Origin: Granulosicoccus sp045106855
GTDB lineage: Bacteria > Pseudomonadota > Gammaproteobacteria > Granulosicoccales > Granulosicoccaceae
Reading direction: 5' to 3'
Assembly (NCBI GenBank): GCA_045106855.1
Contig: JBGCFI010000017.1
Span: 18,134-82,133, forward strand
Length of the DNA stretch: 64,000 nt
The first letter of the stretch is position 1, and the number at the start of each line of letters is the position of its first letter. Shown here in pieces: positions 25,467 to 33,790 of the stretch. The translations under genes were made by a program, and so were the position numbers. Below the pieces are notes generated by a model. That model had not been told where the DNA came from, did no database searches, and saw only the letters and a program-made list of their open reading frames with translations.

Positions 25467-26219
25467 CTATTTCGCTGTGAAGCCGCCATCGACACTAATG
25501 ACCTGACCCGTGATGTAATCTGATGCATGTGATGCTAGGAATACGGTAATTCCATCGAGATCTTCCAACTTGCCATTTCGTCCGATCGCAGTACTTTCCG
25601 CCAGGCGCCGAGCGGTAGCTTCATCTTCGAAAACCTTTGCTGTCAGCTCTGTTGGGAAAAACCCGGGGGCAATAGCATTGCAATTGACACCATCGGCCGA
25701 CCACGCTTCTGCCATGGCTCGCGTCAGTTGACTTACGCCTCCCTTGGAGGCTCCATACGCAATTCCGTTTTGAAAGGCTCGTGTAGATTGCAACGACGCC
25801 ATATTGATGATTCGCCCCCAGCGCCTGGTCCGCATGGAAGGCACCAGATGTTGCGCCAAAGAAAACGGGACGCCCAGGTTGAGATCAAGGGTCTGTCTCC
25901 ACGACTCCTCGGAAACGTCATCCGCATGCTGCCGCAAATTGACACCCGCAGTGTTAAAAAGGATATCAACAGGACCGAAAAACTCAGCTGCACGCCGAGC
26001 CACATCACTAAGACTCCCATCGAGCACAAGGTCGGCCTGCAATGCAGCACCCTGGCCGCCCGACGCTTCTACCGAGGCCACCGTTGCATCGAGACGATCA
26101 GCGCGACGACCGAGAGCCACTATTTTTGCACCAGCCTTCGATAAAGCCAACGCCTGTTGCTGTCCGATACCCGATGTTGCGCCTGTGATGAGCGCCACCT
26201 TACCTGTGAGGTCAAACAT
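25467..26219 (-). CDS. Short-chain dehydrogenase/reductase
   Basis: A 250-residue classical SDR: cofactor motif TGATSGIGQ (residues ~11-19), NTAGV, catalytic Ser in NMASLQS and the Y-x3-K motif YGASK, ending in GQVISVDGGF. An Arg-rich stretch after beta-2 (ALGRRADRLD) suggests NADP(H). The ATG at 26219 is chosen since the longer form would overlap the upstream gene by 56 bp and lacks a family-like start; AAAGAGA precedes it. It is last in a five-gene operon resembling DHPS/sulfolactate catabolism. It could reduce sulfoacetaldehyde to isethionate, as IsfD-type SDRs do, or oxidise a C3-sulfonate alcohol (HpsO/HpsP role). The choice cannot be made from sequence. Confidence 0.85.
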   Translation of the reverse strand: MFDLTGKVALITGATSGIGQQQALALSKAGAKIVALGRRADRLDATVASVEASGGQGAALQADLVLDGSLSDVARRAAEFFGPVDILFNTAGVNLRQHADDVSEESWRQTLDLNLGVPFSLAQHLVPSMRTRRWGRIINMASLQSTRAFQNGIAYGASKGGVSQLTRAMAEAWSADGVNCNAIAPGFFPTELTAKVFEDEATARRLAESTAIGRNGKLEDLDGITVFLASHASDYITGQVISVDGGFTAK

Positions 26220-26238
26220 TCTCTTTACCTGGTTAGTG

Positions 26239-27393
26239 TCAATCTGGACCCGTGCCGTTAGCCGTCGTCTGTTTCCAGAGAAGTGCAGCAGCATCTGATC
26301 GGGCCGGCATCGTTTTTAAACCCACTTGCGCCATGGCGATACTGGTTTCGTCAGAAAACACACGCCACATGTTCTCTAGCCCGGCCTCGCCCCCCGCTGC
26401 CATTGAATACAACATCGCACGCCCCAGAAAGACATAATCTGCCCCCATTGCGTAAGCCTTCAAAACATCTTCACCCGAGCGTATTCCTGAGTCATAGAAC
26501 AAGGGAAACTCAGGCCCCACCGCTGCTCGTATGTCTCGCAAAGCAAGGATTGCAGGAGGCGCACTATCCAGTTGTCGCCCACCATGACTGGATATTTGCA
26601 CAGCATCAACACCTGCATCCTTCATGCGAACTGCATCAGATACATTCAGCACGCCCTTAACAACCAGATTACCCTTCCAGCGTTCCCTGATTCTCTTCAG
26701 GTCGCTCCAATCGGCACGTGCCCGAGTCTCCTCTCTGTCGAAAGTACCGTGTTCCCCGCCGAAATTCGCCATCTCAGGTTTGCCTTTAAGCAATGTGGCT
26801 AACGACCATTGTGGATGCAGAGCAAAGTCGATGAACTGCGGCACACCAATGCGAAAAGGCATTTTAAATCCACGCCGCAATTCTCTTGGTCTGCGCCCCA
26901 CTTCAGCGACGTCGACCGTGACAACCAGCGTGCGGTAACCAGACGCTTCAGCCCGATCGAGTAATGAATTAACGGTGCTTCCGTCACCACTGAAGTACAA
27001 CTGGAACCAGGCGTGCCCTTGTGCAACTTCTATCATCTTCTCCAGCGACGTTGAGGCCACCGTCGACACACCCACCGGCACGCTGTAACGTGCCGCCAAT
27101 CTAGCCAACATCAAATCAGCACCCGGTGTTGAAAGGTTACACATACCCATCGGGCTTATCCCGAAAGGTCGTGTTCCGGCATGATCAAAAACGTTGACAT
27201 CGAGAGCACGCTGCTCGACGTTAACGAGCACAGAGGGTTGAAGACGAATATCCTGTAATACTTTTCGATTCAGGGCCTCGCCATAACCCTCGCCTGCAGC
27301 ACCGTCAATATAATCAAAGACCATCCATGGCAGGCGCCTCTTTGCCAAGAGCCGTGCGTCGGAGTACGCATGAATTTTTCTGGATGGCACCAC
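26239..27393 (-). CDS. FMN-dependent alpha-hydroxyacid dehydrogenase/oxidase
   Basis: A ~384-residue member of the LldD/glycolate oxidase TIM-barrel family: PWMVFDYIDGAAGEG at the N-terminus, FGISPMGMCNL, the FMN-phosphate region LVVKGVLNVSDAV, the catalytic His/Arg motif SSHGGRQLD and FYDSGIRSGEDVLKAYAMGADYVFLGRAML. It oxidises an (S)-2-hydroxyacid to a 2-oxoacid. In this operon the natural assignment is sulfolactate to sulfopyruvate, just before the decarboxylase; that is inference. The start is probably GTG at 27393, 8 nt after AGGA; an ATG at 27417 is the alternative. Confidence 0.85.
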   Translation of the reverse strand: MVPSRKIHAYSDARLLAKRRLPWMVFDYIDGAAGEGYGEALNRKVLQDIRLQPSVLVNVEQRALDVNVFDHAGTRPFGISPMGMCNLSTPGADLMLARLAARYSVPVGVSTVASTSLEKMIEVAQGHAWFQLYFSGDGSTVNSLLDRAEASGYRTLVVTVDVAEVGRRPRELRRGFKMPFRIGVPQFIDFALHPQWSLATLLKGKPEMANFGGEHGTFDREETRARADWSDLKRIRERWKGNLVVKGVLNVSDAVRMKDAGVDAVQISSHGGRQLDSAPPAILALRDIRAAVGPEFPLFYDSGIRSGEDVLKAYAMGADYVFLGRAMLYSMAAGGEAGLENMWRVFSDETSIAMAQVGLKTMPARSDAAALLWKQTTANGTGPD

Positions 27394-27448
27394 TACGATA
27401 TTCCTGTGTATAAACAATGCGACTTAAACCTTCGCCCCTCTGCAAGTG

Positions 27449-28003
27449 CTAAGCGCTGACAGCCTTCATGAAACGGCTTCTGATTTCGACAGGATCCATC
27501 GTGATAACCGGCAATTTGATATTGCCAGATTCACATTTGCACACGATTATCGTCATCTGATCACCATCGAGCGCCTCTTTTAATACTTTTCCGGTATCTT
27601 CGGCGCGACACTCAATGACATTTTCACAGCCACACGCTTCGGCAACCGCCGTTAGCGAGGTTTTCTTACCGGCGTATGTAGGCTGATCACCTGTCGAGCC
27701 ATAGCTACCATTGTCGATAATCAACAATATGAAGTTGTCAGCGACGTTGTTAGCAATGGTTGGCAAGGTACCCAGATTAGTGAGTACGGAACCATCGCCA
27801 TCGATGGAAATAACTTTCTTTTGTTGCGCCAATGCCAAACCCAGACCAATGGATGACGATAAACCCATTGTTCCCAGCATGTAAAAATTGCTCGGTTGAT
27901 CATCAATCAGATGAAGCTCCTGGCTGGGCAATCCGATGTTGCAAACGACCAGATGATCCGAAATGATCGGGGCAATTTCACGTAATATTTCTGAACGAAT
28001 CAT
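27449..28003 (-). CDS. comE: Sulfopyruvate decarboxylase, beta subunit (TPP-binding)
   Basis: A 184-residue C-terminal-type thiamine diphosphate enzyme subunit. Visible are VVCNIGLPSQELHLI, NFYMLGTMGLSSSIGLGLALAQ and the TPP/Mg motif beginning ISIDGDGSVLTNLG and ending in IIDNGSYGS. Small separate alpha and beta subunits are characteristic of sulfopyruvate decarboxylase (ComDE); phosphonopyruvate decarboxylases are usually one chain. The reaction is sulfopyruvate to sulfoacetaldehyde plus CO2. The start lies 2 bp after the alpha-subunit stop. Confidence 0.85.
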   Translation of the reverse strand: MIRSEILREIAPIISDHLVVCNIGLPSQELHLIDDQPSNFYMLGTMGLSSSIGLGLALAQQKKVISIDGDGSVLTNLGTLPTIANNVADNFILLIIDNGSYGSTGDQPTYAGKKTSLTAVAEACGCENVIECRAEDTGKVLKEALDGDQMTIIVCKCESGNIKLPVITMDPVEIRSRFMKAVSA

Positions 28004-28005
28004 GA

Positions 28006-28503
28006 TCAGTACCCCTTCCAGAAAGTTGCATCGGTAAGAACAGCCACGGGCTTGTTACACATGAATGTGTATTTCAATATCTTATCAAGCTCCTCAACGT
28101 CATCTTCTTTATGAAAATGATAAGTGGGAATATGCAGCTGGTTTAAAAGTGCTTTTGTATGAACGGCCATTTCCACCTGACACGCAACCGGCTCTCCCAA
28201 CTCACCCCGATAACTGATCAGCATGGGAAGCGGCATTCGATAGTATTGAGTCAAGGTCACCAGTGTGTTTATGGTTACACCAATAGCTGTGTTCTGCATG
28301 ATTATGGCCGGACGCTTCCCCCCCATAAATGCACCAGCACACAGGCCCATGCCCTCGTCTTCCTTGTTCGCCGGAATATGATAAATATCTTCACTTGCGT
28401 CAATAGCGTCAATAACACCTGCCAGTTGCTTACACGGCACAGTGGTTACAAAGTTGACGTTATTGGCGATAAGATCAGATACGATTTTTTCGCTTACTGA
28501 CAC
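28006..28503 (-). CDS. comD: Sulfopyruvate decarboxylase, alpha subunit
   Basis: A 165-residue N-terminal-type thiamine diphosphate enzyme subunit (pyrimidine-binding): NVNFVTTVPCKQLAGVIDAI, the conserved Glu in ANKEDEGMGLCAGAFMGGKRPAIIMQN, and LPMLISYRGELGE. It pairs with the following beta subunit. The start ATG is preceded by AGGAGAT. A 249-bp gap separates it from the HpsN-like gene upstream on the same strand, so an internal promoter is possible. Confidence 0.85.
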   Translation of the reverse strand: MSVSEKIVSDLIANNVNFVTTVPCKQLAGVIDAIDASEDIYHIPANKEDEGMGLCAGAFMGGKRPAIIMQNTAIGVTINTLVTLTQYYRMPLPMLISYRGELGEPVACQVEMAVHTKALLNQLHIPTYHFHKEDDVEELDKILKYTFMCNKPVAVLTDATFWKGY

Positions 28504-28752
28504 TTGAACATCTCCTGTTATTATTCAATACGGGCTGGACACAATGGTACTGACGTAAGCTTGGCTATGCGGATACAAGTAAAAATCACGTAGCATCTCA
28601 TCGCAATGCATGGTGCTTTTCAGCGCTATTATCAGTACAACGAATCAGCACTACCAAACTTCTATTTTTCTAAAGATTTGCACTACCACACTCAGTATGA
28701 ATTGCGGAGGCAAGCTCTACAACCCTTACTCGATAGCGCCTTGATCATCCTG

Positions 28753-30054
28753 CTACAGTGTAAGATCGAATTTTTCGTCGGGAAAATACTTTGCCAGACG
28801 AACATCCGCCGCGCGCGCATGTCCCTCCATTCCCTCGAGACGGGAAATTCGAGCCGTCGCACCAGCAACCGATTTTGAACCGTCGCGGGTGGCTTGCTGC
28901 CAAGTGACAATTTTCATGTATTTATGCACGGACAATCCACCTGTATATTTGGCTGACTGCGACGTAGGTAGTACATGGTTGGTACCTGAGGCTTTATCAC
29001 CGTATGAGACTGTTGTCTCCTCGCCCAGGAACAAGGAACCGTAACATTCCAGTCTATCCAGCCACCAAGGCAAATCTTCGGCCTGTACCGTCAAGTGTTC
29101 CGGTGCGTAGTCATCTGAGGTAGCCGCCATCTCTTCACGATCATCGCAGACAATCACTTCAGCGTAGTCACGCCACGCGGCTTCAGCGTTAACGCGATTG
29201 GTTTCCGGCAGATCGGCGATTAGACCAGGCACAATCTCCATCACCCTTTCAGCCAGGGCTTGATCACAGGTCACTAACCAGACCGGAGAGTTGTAACCAT
29301 GCTCTGCCTGGCTGACCAGGTCGGTCGCCACAATGAAGGGATCCGCGGAGCTATCGGCAAGAATCAGACTGTCCGTAGGACCAGCAATCATATCAATGCC
29401 CACCCGACCGAACAGGATGCGTTTCGCCTCGGCCACAAATTGATTACCAGGACCGACCAGAATATCTGCCCTGGGCAGTCCGAACAGGCCAAATGTCATT
29501 GCCGCTACCCCTTGCACTCCACCCATTGCCAGAATTTTATCGGCACCGCACAAACTGGCAGCAAACACGATGGCCGGGGCAATGCCTTCACCCACCCTTG
29601 GTGGAGAACAGGCAACGATGTGCTTGCAACCAGCAACCTTGGCTGTCGTTACCGTCATGATGGCACTGGCGATGTGGCTATATCTGCCACCCGGCACATA
29701 ACACCCTACCGCACGACATGGAATGGTTTTCTGGCCCAGTGTAAAACCCGGCACCACTTCCAGTTCTACACTGTCGATGGTCTTTTTCTGTACTTCGGCA
29801 AAACGCCTGACATTATCGTGCGCGAAAGCAATGTCATCTTTCAGTTTCTGCGGAACCACTGCACTGGCAGCGGCAATCTCCTCTTCTGTGAGAAGTATTG
29901 AACCCTGGTAATTATCAAATTTTTCTGCGTAGCGCAGCGCGGCCTCATCACCCCCAACTTCAATCTCATCCAGTATGTTCTGAACGGTCTGACGCACGTC
30001 CGTAGCATCCGTAGCCGCTGTTTTTTCGGCTTTTTTCAGGTATTTTCTAGTCAT
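28753..30054 (-). CDS. hpsN: Histidinol dehydrogenase-like enzyme, probable sulfopropanediol 3-dehydrogenase (HpsN-like)
   Basis: A 433-residue member of the HisD fold family. Zinc/active-site motifs are SQAEHGYNSP and DYAPEHL, with NAD-binding region GPGNQFVAEAKR and C-terminal GLSVHKYMK and GHARAADVRL. The N-terminus MTRKYLKKAEK and the lack of a his operon argue against histidine biosynthesis. HpsN oxidises (R)-2,3-dihydroxypropane-1-sulfonate to (R)-sulfolactate with two NAD+. Downstream genes supply sulfolactate oxidation and sulfopyruvate decarboxylation, which fits. Other HisD-like catabolic enzymes are possible, so the substrate remains inferred. It is divergent from a LacI regulator across 590 bp. 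Confidence 0.8.
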   Translation of the reverse strand: MTRKYLKKAEKTAATDATDVRQTVQNILDEIEVGGDEAALRYAEKFDNYQGSILLTEEEIAAASAVVPQKLKDDIAFAHDNVRRFAEVQKKTIDSVELEVVPGFTLGQKTIPCRAVGCYVPGGRYSHIASAIMTVTTAKVAGCKHIVACSPPRVGEGIAPAIVFAASLCGADKILAMGGVQGVAAMTFGLFGLPRADILVGPGNQFVAEAKRILFGRVGIDMIAGPTDSLILADSSADPFIVATDLVSQAEHGYNSPVWLVTCDQALAERVMEIVPGLIADLPETNRVNAEAAWRDYAEVIVCDDREEMAATSDDYAPEHLTVQAEDLPWWLDRLECYGSLFLGEETTVSYGDKASGTNHVLPTSQSAKYTGGLSVHKYMKIVTWQQATRDGSKSVAGATARISRLEGMEGHARAADVRLAKYFPDEKFDLTL

Positions 30055-30644
30055 CTACACGGCCCTGTTGATCATATTATTTAACAGATTATGAAAACTG
30101 ATGGAACGCAGGCTAAAAACAGAGCCACCAGCAGCAAAAAACTCAGAACACCGCACCAAGTGCGGATTTCAGGTCTGACTCATCGTCGAGACAGACGCCA
30201 TTTACAGATTCAACCGATGGAGTGGCTAATAGCTGCTTAAAGCACAGTACCGGTTCAATCCGGCATTAGTCACATCGTTATCAGCGTTGCCAGAGGTTGA
30301 GCGAACGCGATGAATGCGAAAATCACCGTATTGATTTAAACAGGCCAATCTGCGCAGTAACTCTCCAAAAACTGCCCACCGGATAACTACCCGGGCAGAC
30401 AACAAAACCACAATTGAGGCTGACACGGACCTGCCCAACGTTGCCGTTGAAGCGAGCCCTACCGAAAACCGCCACGTTCAGCATGTAACAGAACCGCACG
30501 CAGTTCCAATGACAAGACACAGTGTAAGCGCTTGCATTTTTTATTTCAAGGTTACACTATGGATTCGACACTTTTGTCATATCTGAGCCGATGCCGACTC
30601 AGTTGCGGTGTTAACAGCAGCAACTGAGCCGGCAAGACCCTACG
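30055..30644. other. Divergent regulatory region, hpsN-like / lacI-type gene
   Basis: 590 bp without a convincing gene. Near its right end are a LacI-family operator (30523-30536) and a possible promoter for the regulator gene. The left 460 bp, which should contain the hpsN promoter, shows no operator copy that I could find. Confidence 0.6.
30523..30536. promoter_or_regulatory. LacI-family operator overlapping a promoter
   Basis: TGTAAGCGCTTGCA is a 14-bp near-palindrome (one mismatch) with the central CG typical of LacI/GalR-family operators. Its right half overlaps a possible -35 (TTGCAT, 30533-30538), with a weak -10 (CACTAT, 30555-30560) 16 bp on, pointing toward the LacI-type gene; this suggests autoregulation. 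Confidence 0.7.
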
Positions 30645-31667
30645 ATGAAGAGATTGATCAATCCGACACTTGCCGATGTCGCACGAGCCGCCAACGTCTC
30701 TACGGCAACCATATCCCGCTCCATAAACACCCCGGATAAGGTCGCCAACACCACCCGGGACAGAATCCAGAACGTCATCCGGGAACTGGGATACACTCCA
30801 AATTCAGGCGGCAGGATGCTGGCGTCAAATCGCAGCAACACCGTTGGCGCCATCATTCCGACCATGGCCAATGCGATGTTCGCCAGCGGGTTGCAATCGT
30901 TTCAGGAGGAACTCTCCGATTACGGCATCACTCTGCTCGTAGCCAGTTCAGGCTACAACAGCCAACACGAACTTCAGCAGATACGATCCCTGTTATCTCG
31001 TGGCGCAGACGGACTCCTGCTCATAGGTGCGTCTCGCCCACCAGAATCCAGCAGATTCCTTGCTCTGCGGCAAGTACCCTACGTAGTTTCCTGGTGTTTC
31101 AAGCCCGACTCCGAACTGCTGTATGCAGGCTTTGACAATCACAAGGCGGCATACCAGATTACGATGGAAGCCCTGAAATTCGGTCATCAACGTATCGCCA
31201 TGATAGCGGGGGTGTCAGAAGGTAATGATCGAGCAAGCAGCCGGATTGAAGGAGTCAGGCAAGCCGTCCTGGATTACGGGAATGATGCAACGCTTACCAG
31301 AGTCATCGAAACAAACTACTCTCAACACAACGGTGGCCAGGCATTCGAGCAACTCATGAATGCCCTGGACAAACCAACCGTTATTGTCTGTGGTAACGAT
31401 GTATTGGCAGCGGGCGCTATTGTGCGTGCACGAGAACTCGGCATAGAGGTGCCACGACAGGTCTCCATTACAGGCTTTGATGATATTGGAATAGCCAGCG
31501 CTGTATATCCCCCTCTAACGACAGTCCGGGTTCCGCAACAAGCAATGGGGCGCTCTGCCGCCCAACTTTTAATGGACTTGCTTTTCAAGGAAGGAACCCC
31601 GTCCAGCGTAGAATTCGATACAGAAATCGTTCATCGGGAATCATTGGCGCCACCGCTCTGCAACTAA
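30645..31667 (+). CDS. LacI-family transcriptional regulator
   Basis: A 340-residue regulator. The helix-turn-helix is at residues ~5-30 (PTLADVARAANVSTATISRSIN) with hinge helix region to ~60 (IRELGYTPNSGGRMLAS). A periplasmic-binding-protein-like effector domain follows (NTVGAIIPTMANAMFASGLQSFQEEL; VSITGFDDIGIASAVYPPLTTVRVPQ). It resembles the GntR-type subgroup that responds to acidic sugars or small acids. It is divergent from the HpsN-like operon, and the operator at 30523 is probably its own binding site. The effector is unknown; a sulfonate intermediate would fit. Confidence 0.9.
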   Translation: MKRLINPTLADVARAANVSTATISRSINTPDKVANTTRDRIQNVIRELGYTPNSGGRMLASNRSNTVGAIIPTMANAMFASGLQSFQEELSDYGITLLVASSGYNSQHELQQIRSLLSRGADGLLLIGASRPPESSRFLALRQVPYVVSWCFKPDSELLYAGFDNHKAAYQITMEALKFGHQRIAMIAGVSEGNDRASSRIEGVRQAVLDYGNDATLTRVIETNYSQHNGGQAFEQLMNALDKPTVIVCGNDVLAAGAIVRARELGIEVPRQVSITGFDDIGIASAVYPPLTTVRVPQQAMGRSAAQLLMDLLFKEGTPSSVEFDTEIVHRESLAPPLCN

Positions 31668-31994
31668 CTTGCTTCAGCGAAGTGCTCTCAATTGGCCACC
31701 ACGGTTTTTTTTCATCCAGCGTAATGTGGATCGAACAACGGAACGGTATCCAGCGTTCTCGATTCGGAGCAACACGCGGCCTTAATCCGGAGGATGGCGC
31801 TTAACGGCAACCGTTTAGAGCAGGATCCAGTCAACGGGTAACACATTGCCCTGCAAAGTCAGCGCTTATAGTGGTTTCAAGCGCAAAGTTTCCGGGCACA
31901 GCGTCGATACGATTAATTGAGAACCTGATAGTCCCAGTTGCATGGTTCTATCCAGATTCCAGTCAGACCAATCCGTAAAAAAACAGCGCCTACC
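31668..31994. other. Non-coding region before the chemoreceptor gene
   Basis: 327 bp after the LacI-type gene. It contains a T8 run at ~31706-31713 without a clear GC-rich stem and the FliA-like promoter at 31884-31910. Nothing else is supported. Confidence 0.6.
31884..31910 (+). promoter_or_regulatory. Sigma-28 (FliA)-like promoter
   Basis: CAAAGTTT-N11-GTCGATAC against the FliA consensus TAAAGTTT-N11-GCCGATAA: 13 of 16 positions match with exact spacing. It lies ~85 bp upstream of the chemoreceptor ATG, as expected for a motility-regulon gene. Confidence 0.7.
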
Positions 31995-33773
31995 ATGCTC
32001 AATCGATTCAAAAATAATCTTTCCAACGAAACGAATCAGCTATGCGAAGCTCAGTTAGTCGAAATGACGAACGTTATGGCCGCACTGAATCTGTCACAAG
32101 CTGTTATTGAATTCGAGCTCGATGGCACGGTTATATCTGCCAACGAAAATTTTCTGACAACGATGGGCTACGAGCTATCCGAGCTCATAGGCAAGAATCA
32201 CCGAATATTCATGCGTAACGCTGATGCCACAAGCCAGGACTATCAGCAGTTGTGGGAAACCATAAGAAGCGGAAAAAGCACAAGTACCAGATGTCGAAGT
32301 GTCACCAAACGTGGAGACGTGATCTGGTTACAGGCCAACTACAATCCTATTTTGAACACGCAGGGCTTACCTTATAAGGTTATGAAAATTGCCACTGAGG
32401 TAACAGATCAGCAGCTTGAGAAAGCCGCTTACGAAAGTCAGATAACCGCTATCCAACGGGCACAAGCGGTTATTGAGTTCGACCTTGATGGCACTATTCT
32501 GTGGGCAAACGAAAATTTTACGCGTGCTGTTGGATACGAGCTGCCAGAAATAGTCGGGAAACACCACCGGATTTTCGTCAATCCGCAGGAACATCAAACA
32601 GCAGAATATATCGCATTCTGGAAAGCGTTGAATCGCGGAGAATTTGTCGCGGATCAATTTAAACGCATCGGAAAAGATGGAAGTGAACTCTGGCTCCAAG
32701 CTACGTATAACCCGATACTGAACCCCAGTGGTGACCCCGTTAAAGTCATCAAGTACGCCATTGATATTACAGAACAAAAAGCACATCAACAAAACTTGAG
32801 TAAAATGTTGACTGAGGCCACACAGGTAATGGGGGCGATCGCTCGCGGCGATCTTACTATCGACATGCAGGGTGAGTACGACAACTCTCTAAAACCGTTA
32901 TCAACATCCATAAACCAGACCATCTCACAACTAGACGTTACCATTGGTCGTCTGATCGATTCCACATCAAGCTTGCAGGACGGATCTCAGGCACTCATGG
33001 TACTCAACGAAGATGCCTATAATGCTGCAAACAACAGCGCCCAGCAAACGGATCGAGCCTCCTCCACTGCACTGCAGGTGGCGACCACCGTTGATGAGGT
33101 AGCAACCGCCCTGACCGAGATGGTAACGGCGATCCGCGAGATCGCTGAAAATTCTGCTGACGCTGTATCTATCGCAGAAAAAGCGGTTGAGCTATCTGGA
33201 GATGCCAAGCTGAATGTGGGTCAACTGGCCGATTCGTCCAACGATATCGGAGCTGTTATCAAAGTGATCAACTCTATCGCCGACCAGACCAACCTTTTGG
33301 CATTGAACGCTACCATCGAAGCTGCACGAGCCGGTGATGCCGGTAAGGGTTTTGCCGTGGTTGCCAATGAAGTCAAGGAACTTGCGAAAGAGACAGCACG
33401 CGCCACTGAAGAAGTCAGCGAGAAAATTTCAAAGATTCAAAGCGACAGTCAATCGGCAACACGTATTATCAATGAGATCAGCGATACCATCGTCGCTATT
33501 TCCAGCACACAGAGCTCCATTGCTTCGACAGTTGAAGAACAAAGGGCCGTGTCGGCCGATATCAGCCGCTCCATCAATGAGACCGCCACTGGCACAACTC
33601 AGATTGCGACCGATGTCGGGAACATCGCAGATGTGGCAAAAGAAAGCCTCAGTCATGCCAAGCAATCCCAGATAACCGCTTGTGAACTTTCAAATTTATC
33701 GGATAGTCTCACCGAACTGGCTTCTCACTTCACATTAATGAACACGTCTGACATCAATAGGAAAGCCGCTTGA
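31995..33773 (+). CDS. Soluble methyl-accepting chemotaxis protein with two PAS domains
   Basis: A 592-residue receptor with no transmembrane segment. PAS1 (~25-130, VIEFELDGTVISANENFLTTMGYELSELIG) and PAS2 (~148-255, VIEFDLDGTILWANENFTRAVGYELPEIVG) are clear tandem repeats of one another. A HAMP-like linker precedes the signalling coiled coil, with the hairpin tip SIADQTNLLALNATIEAARAGDAGKGFAVVANEVKELA near residue ~430. The PAS pair may bind heme, flavin or a small molecule, giving cytosolic energy or redox sensing. The ATG at 31995 is preferred to a TTG 57 bp upstream. The FliA-like promoter links it to motility. Confidence 0.9.
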   Translation: MLNRFKNNLSNETNQLCEAQLVEMTNVMAALNLSQAVIEFELDGTVISANENFLTTMGYELSELIGKNHRIFMRNADATSQDYQQLWETIRSGKSTSTRCRSVTKRGDVIWLQANYNPILNTQGLPYKVMKIATEVTDQQLEKAAYESQITAIQRAQAVIEFDLDGTILWANENFTRAVGYELPEIVGKHHRIFVNPQEHQTAEYIAFWKALNRGEFVADQFKRIGKDGSELWLQATYNPILNPSGDPVKVIKYAIDITEQKAHQQNLSKMLTEATQVMGAIARGDLTIDMQGEYDNSLKPLSTSINQTISQLDVTIGRLIDSTSSLQDGSQALMVLNEDAYNAANNSAQQTDRASSTALQVATTVDEVATALTEMVTAIREIAENSADAVSIAEKAVELSGDAKLNVGQLADSSNDIGAVIKVINSIADQTNLLALNATIEAARAGDAGKGFAVVANEVKELAKETARATEEVSEKISKIQSDSQSATRIINEISDTIVAISSTQSSIASTVEEQRAVSADISRSINETATGTTQIATDVGNIADVAKESLSHAKQSQITACELSNLSDSLTELASHFTLMNTSDINRKAA

Positions 33774-33790
33774 AGTAGCGTAGCGATAGA

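Noticed and set aside
28753..30054. Histidine biosynthesis hisD
   Set aside because: No other his genes are nearby, and the operon encodes sulfopyruvate decarboxylase subunits and hydroxyacid oxidation instead.
30226..30520. Two short minus-strand frames between the lacI-type and hpsN-like genes
   Set aside because: Overlapping in different frames, Cys/Arg-rich, no family likeness; the region is better explained as regulatory.
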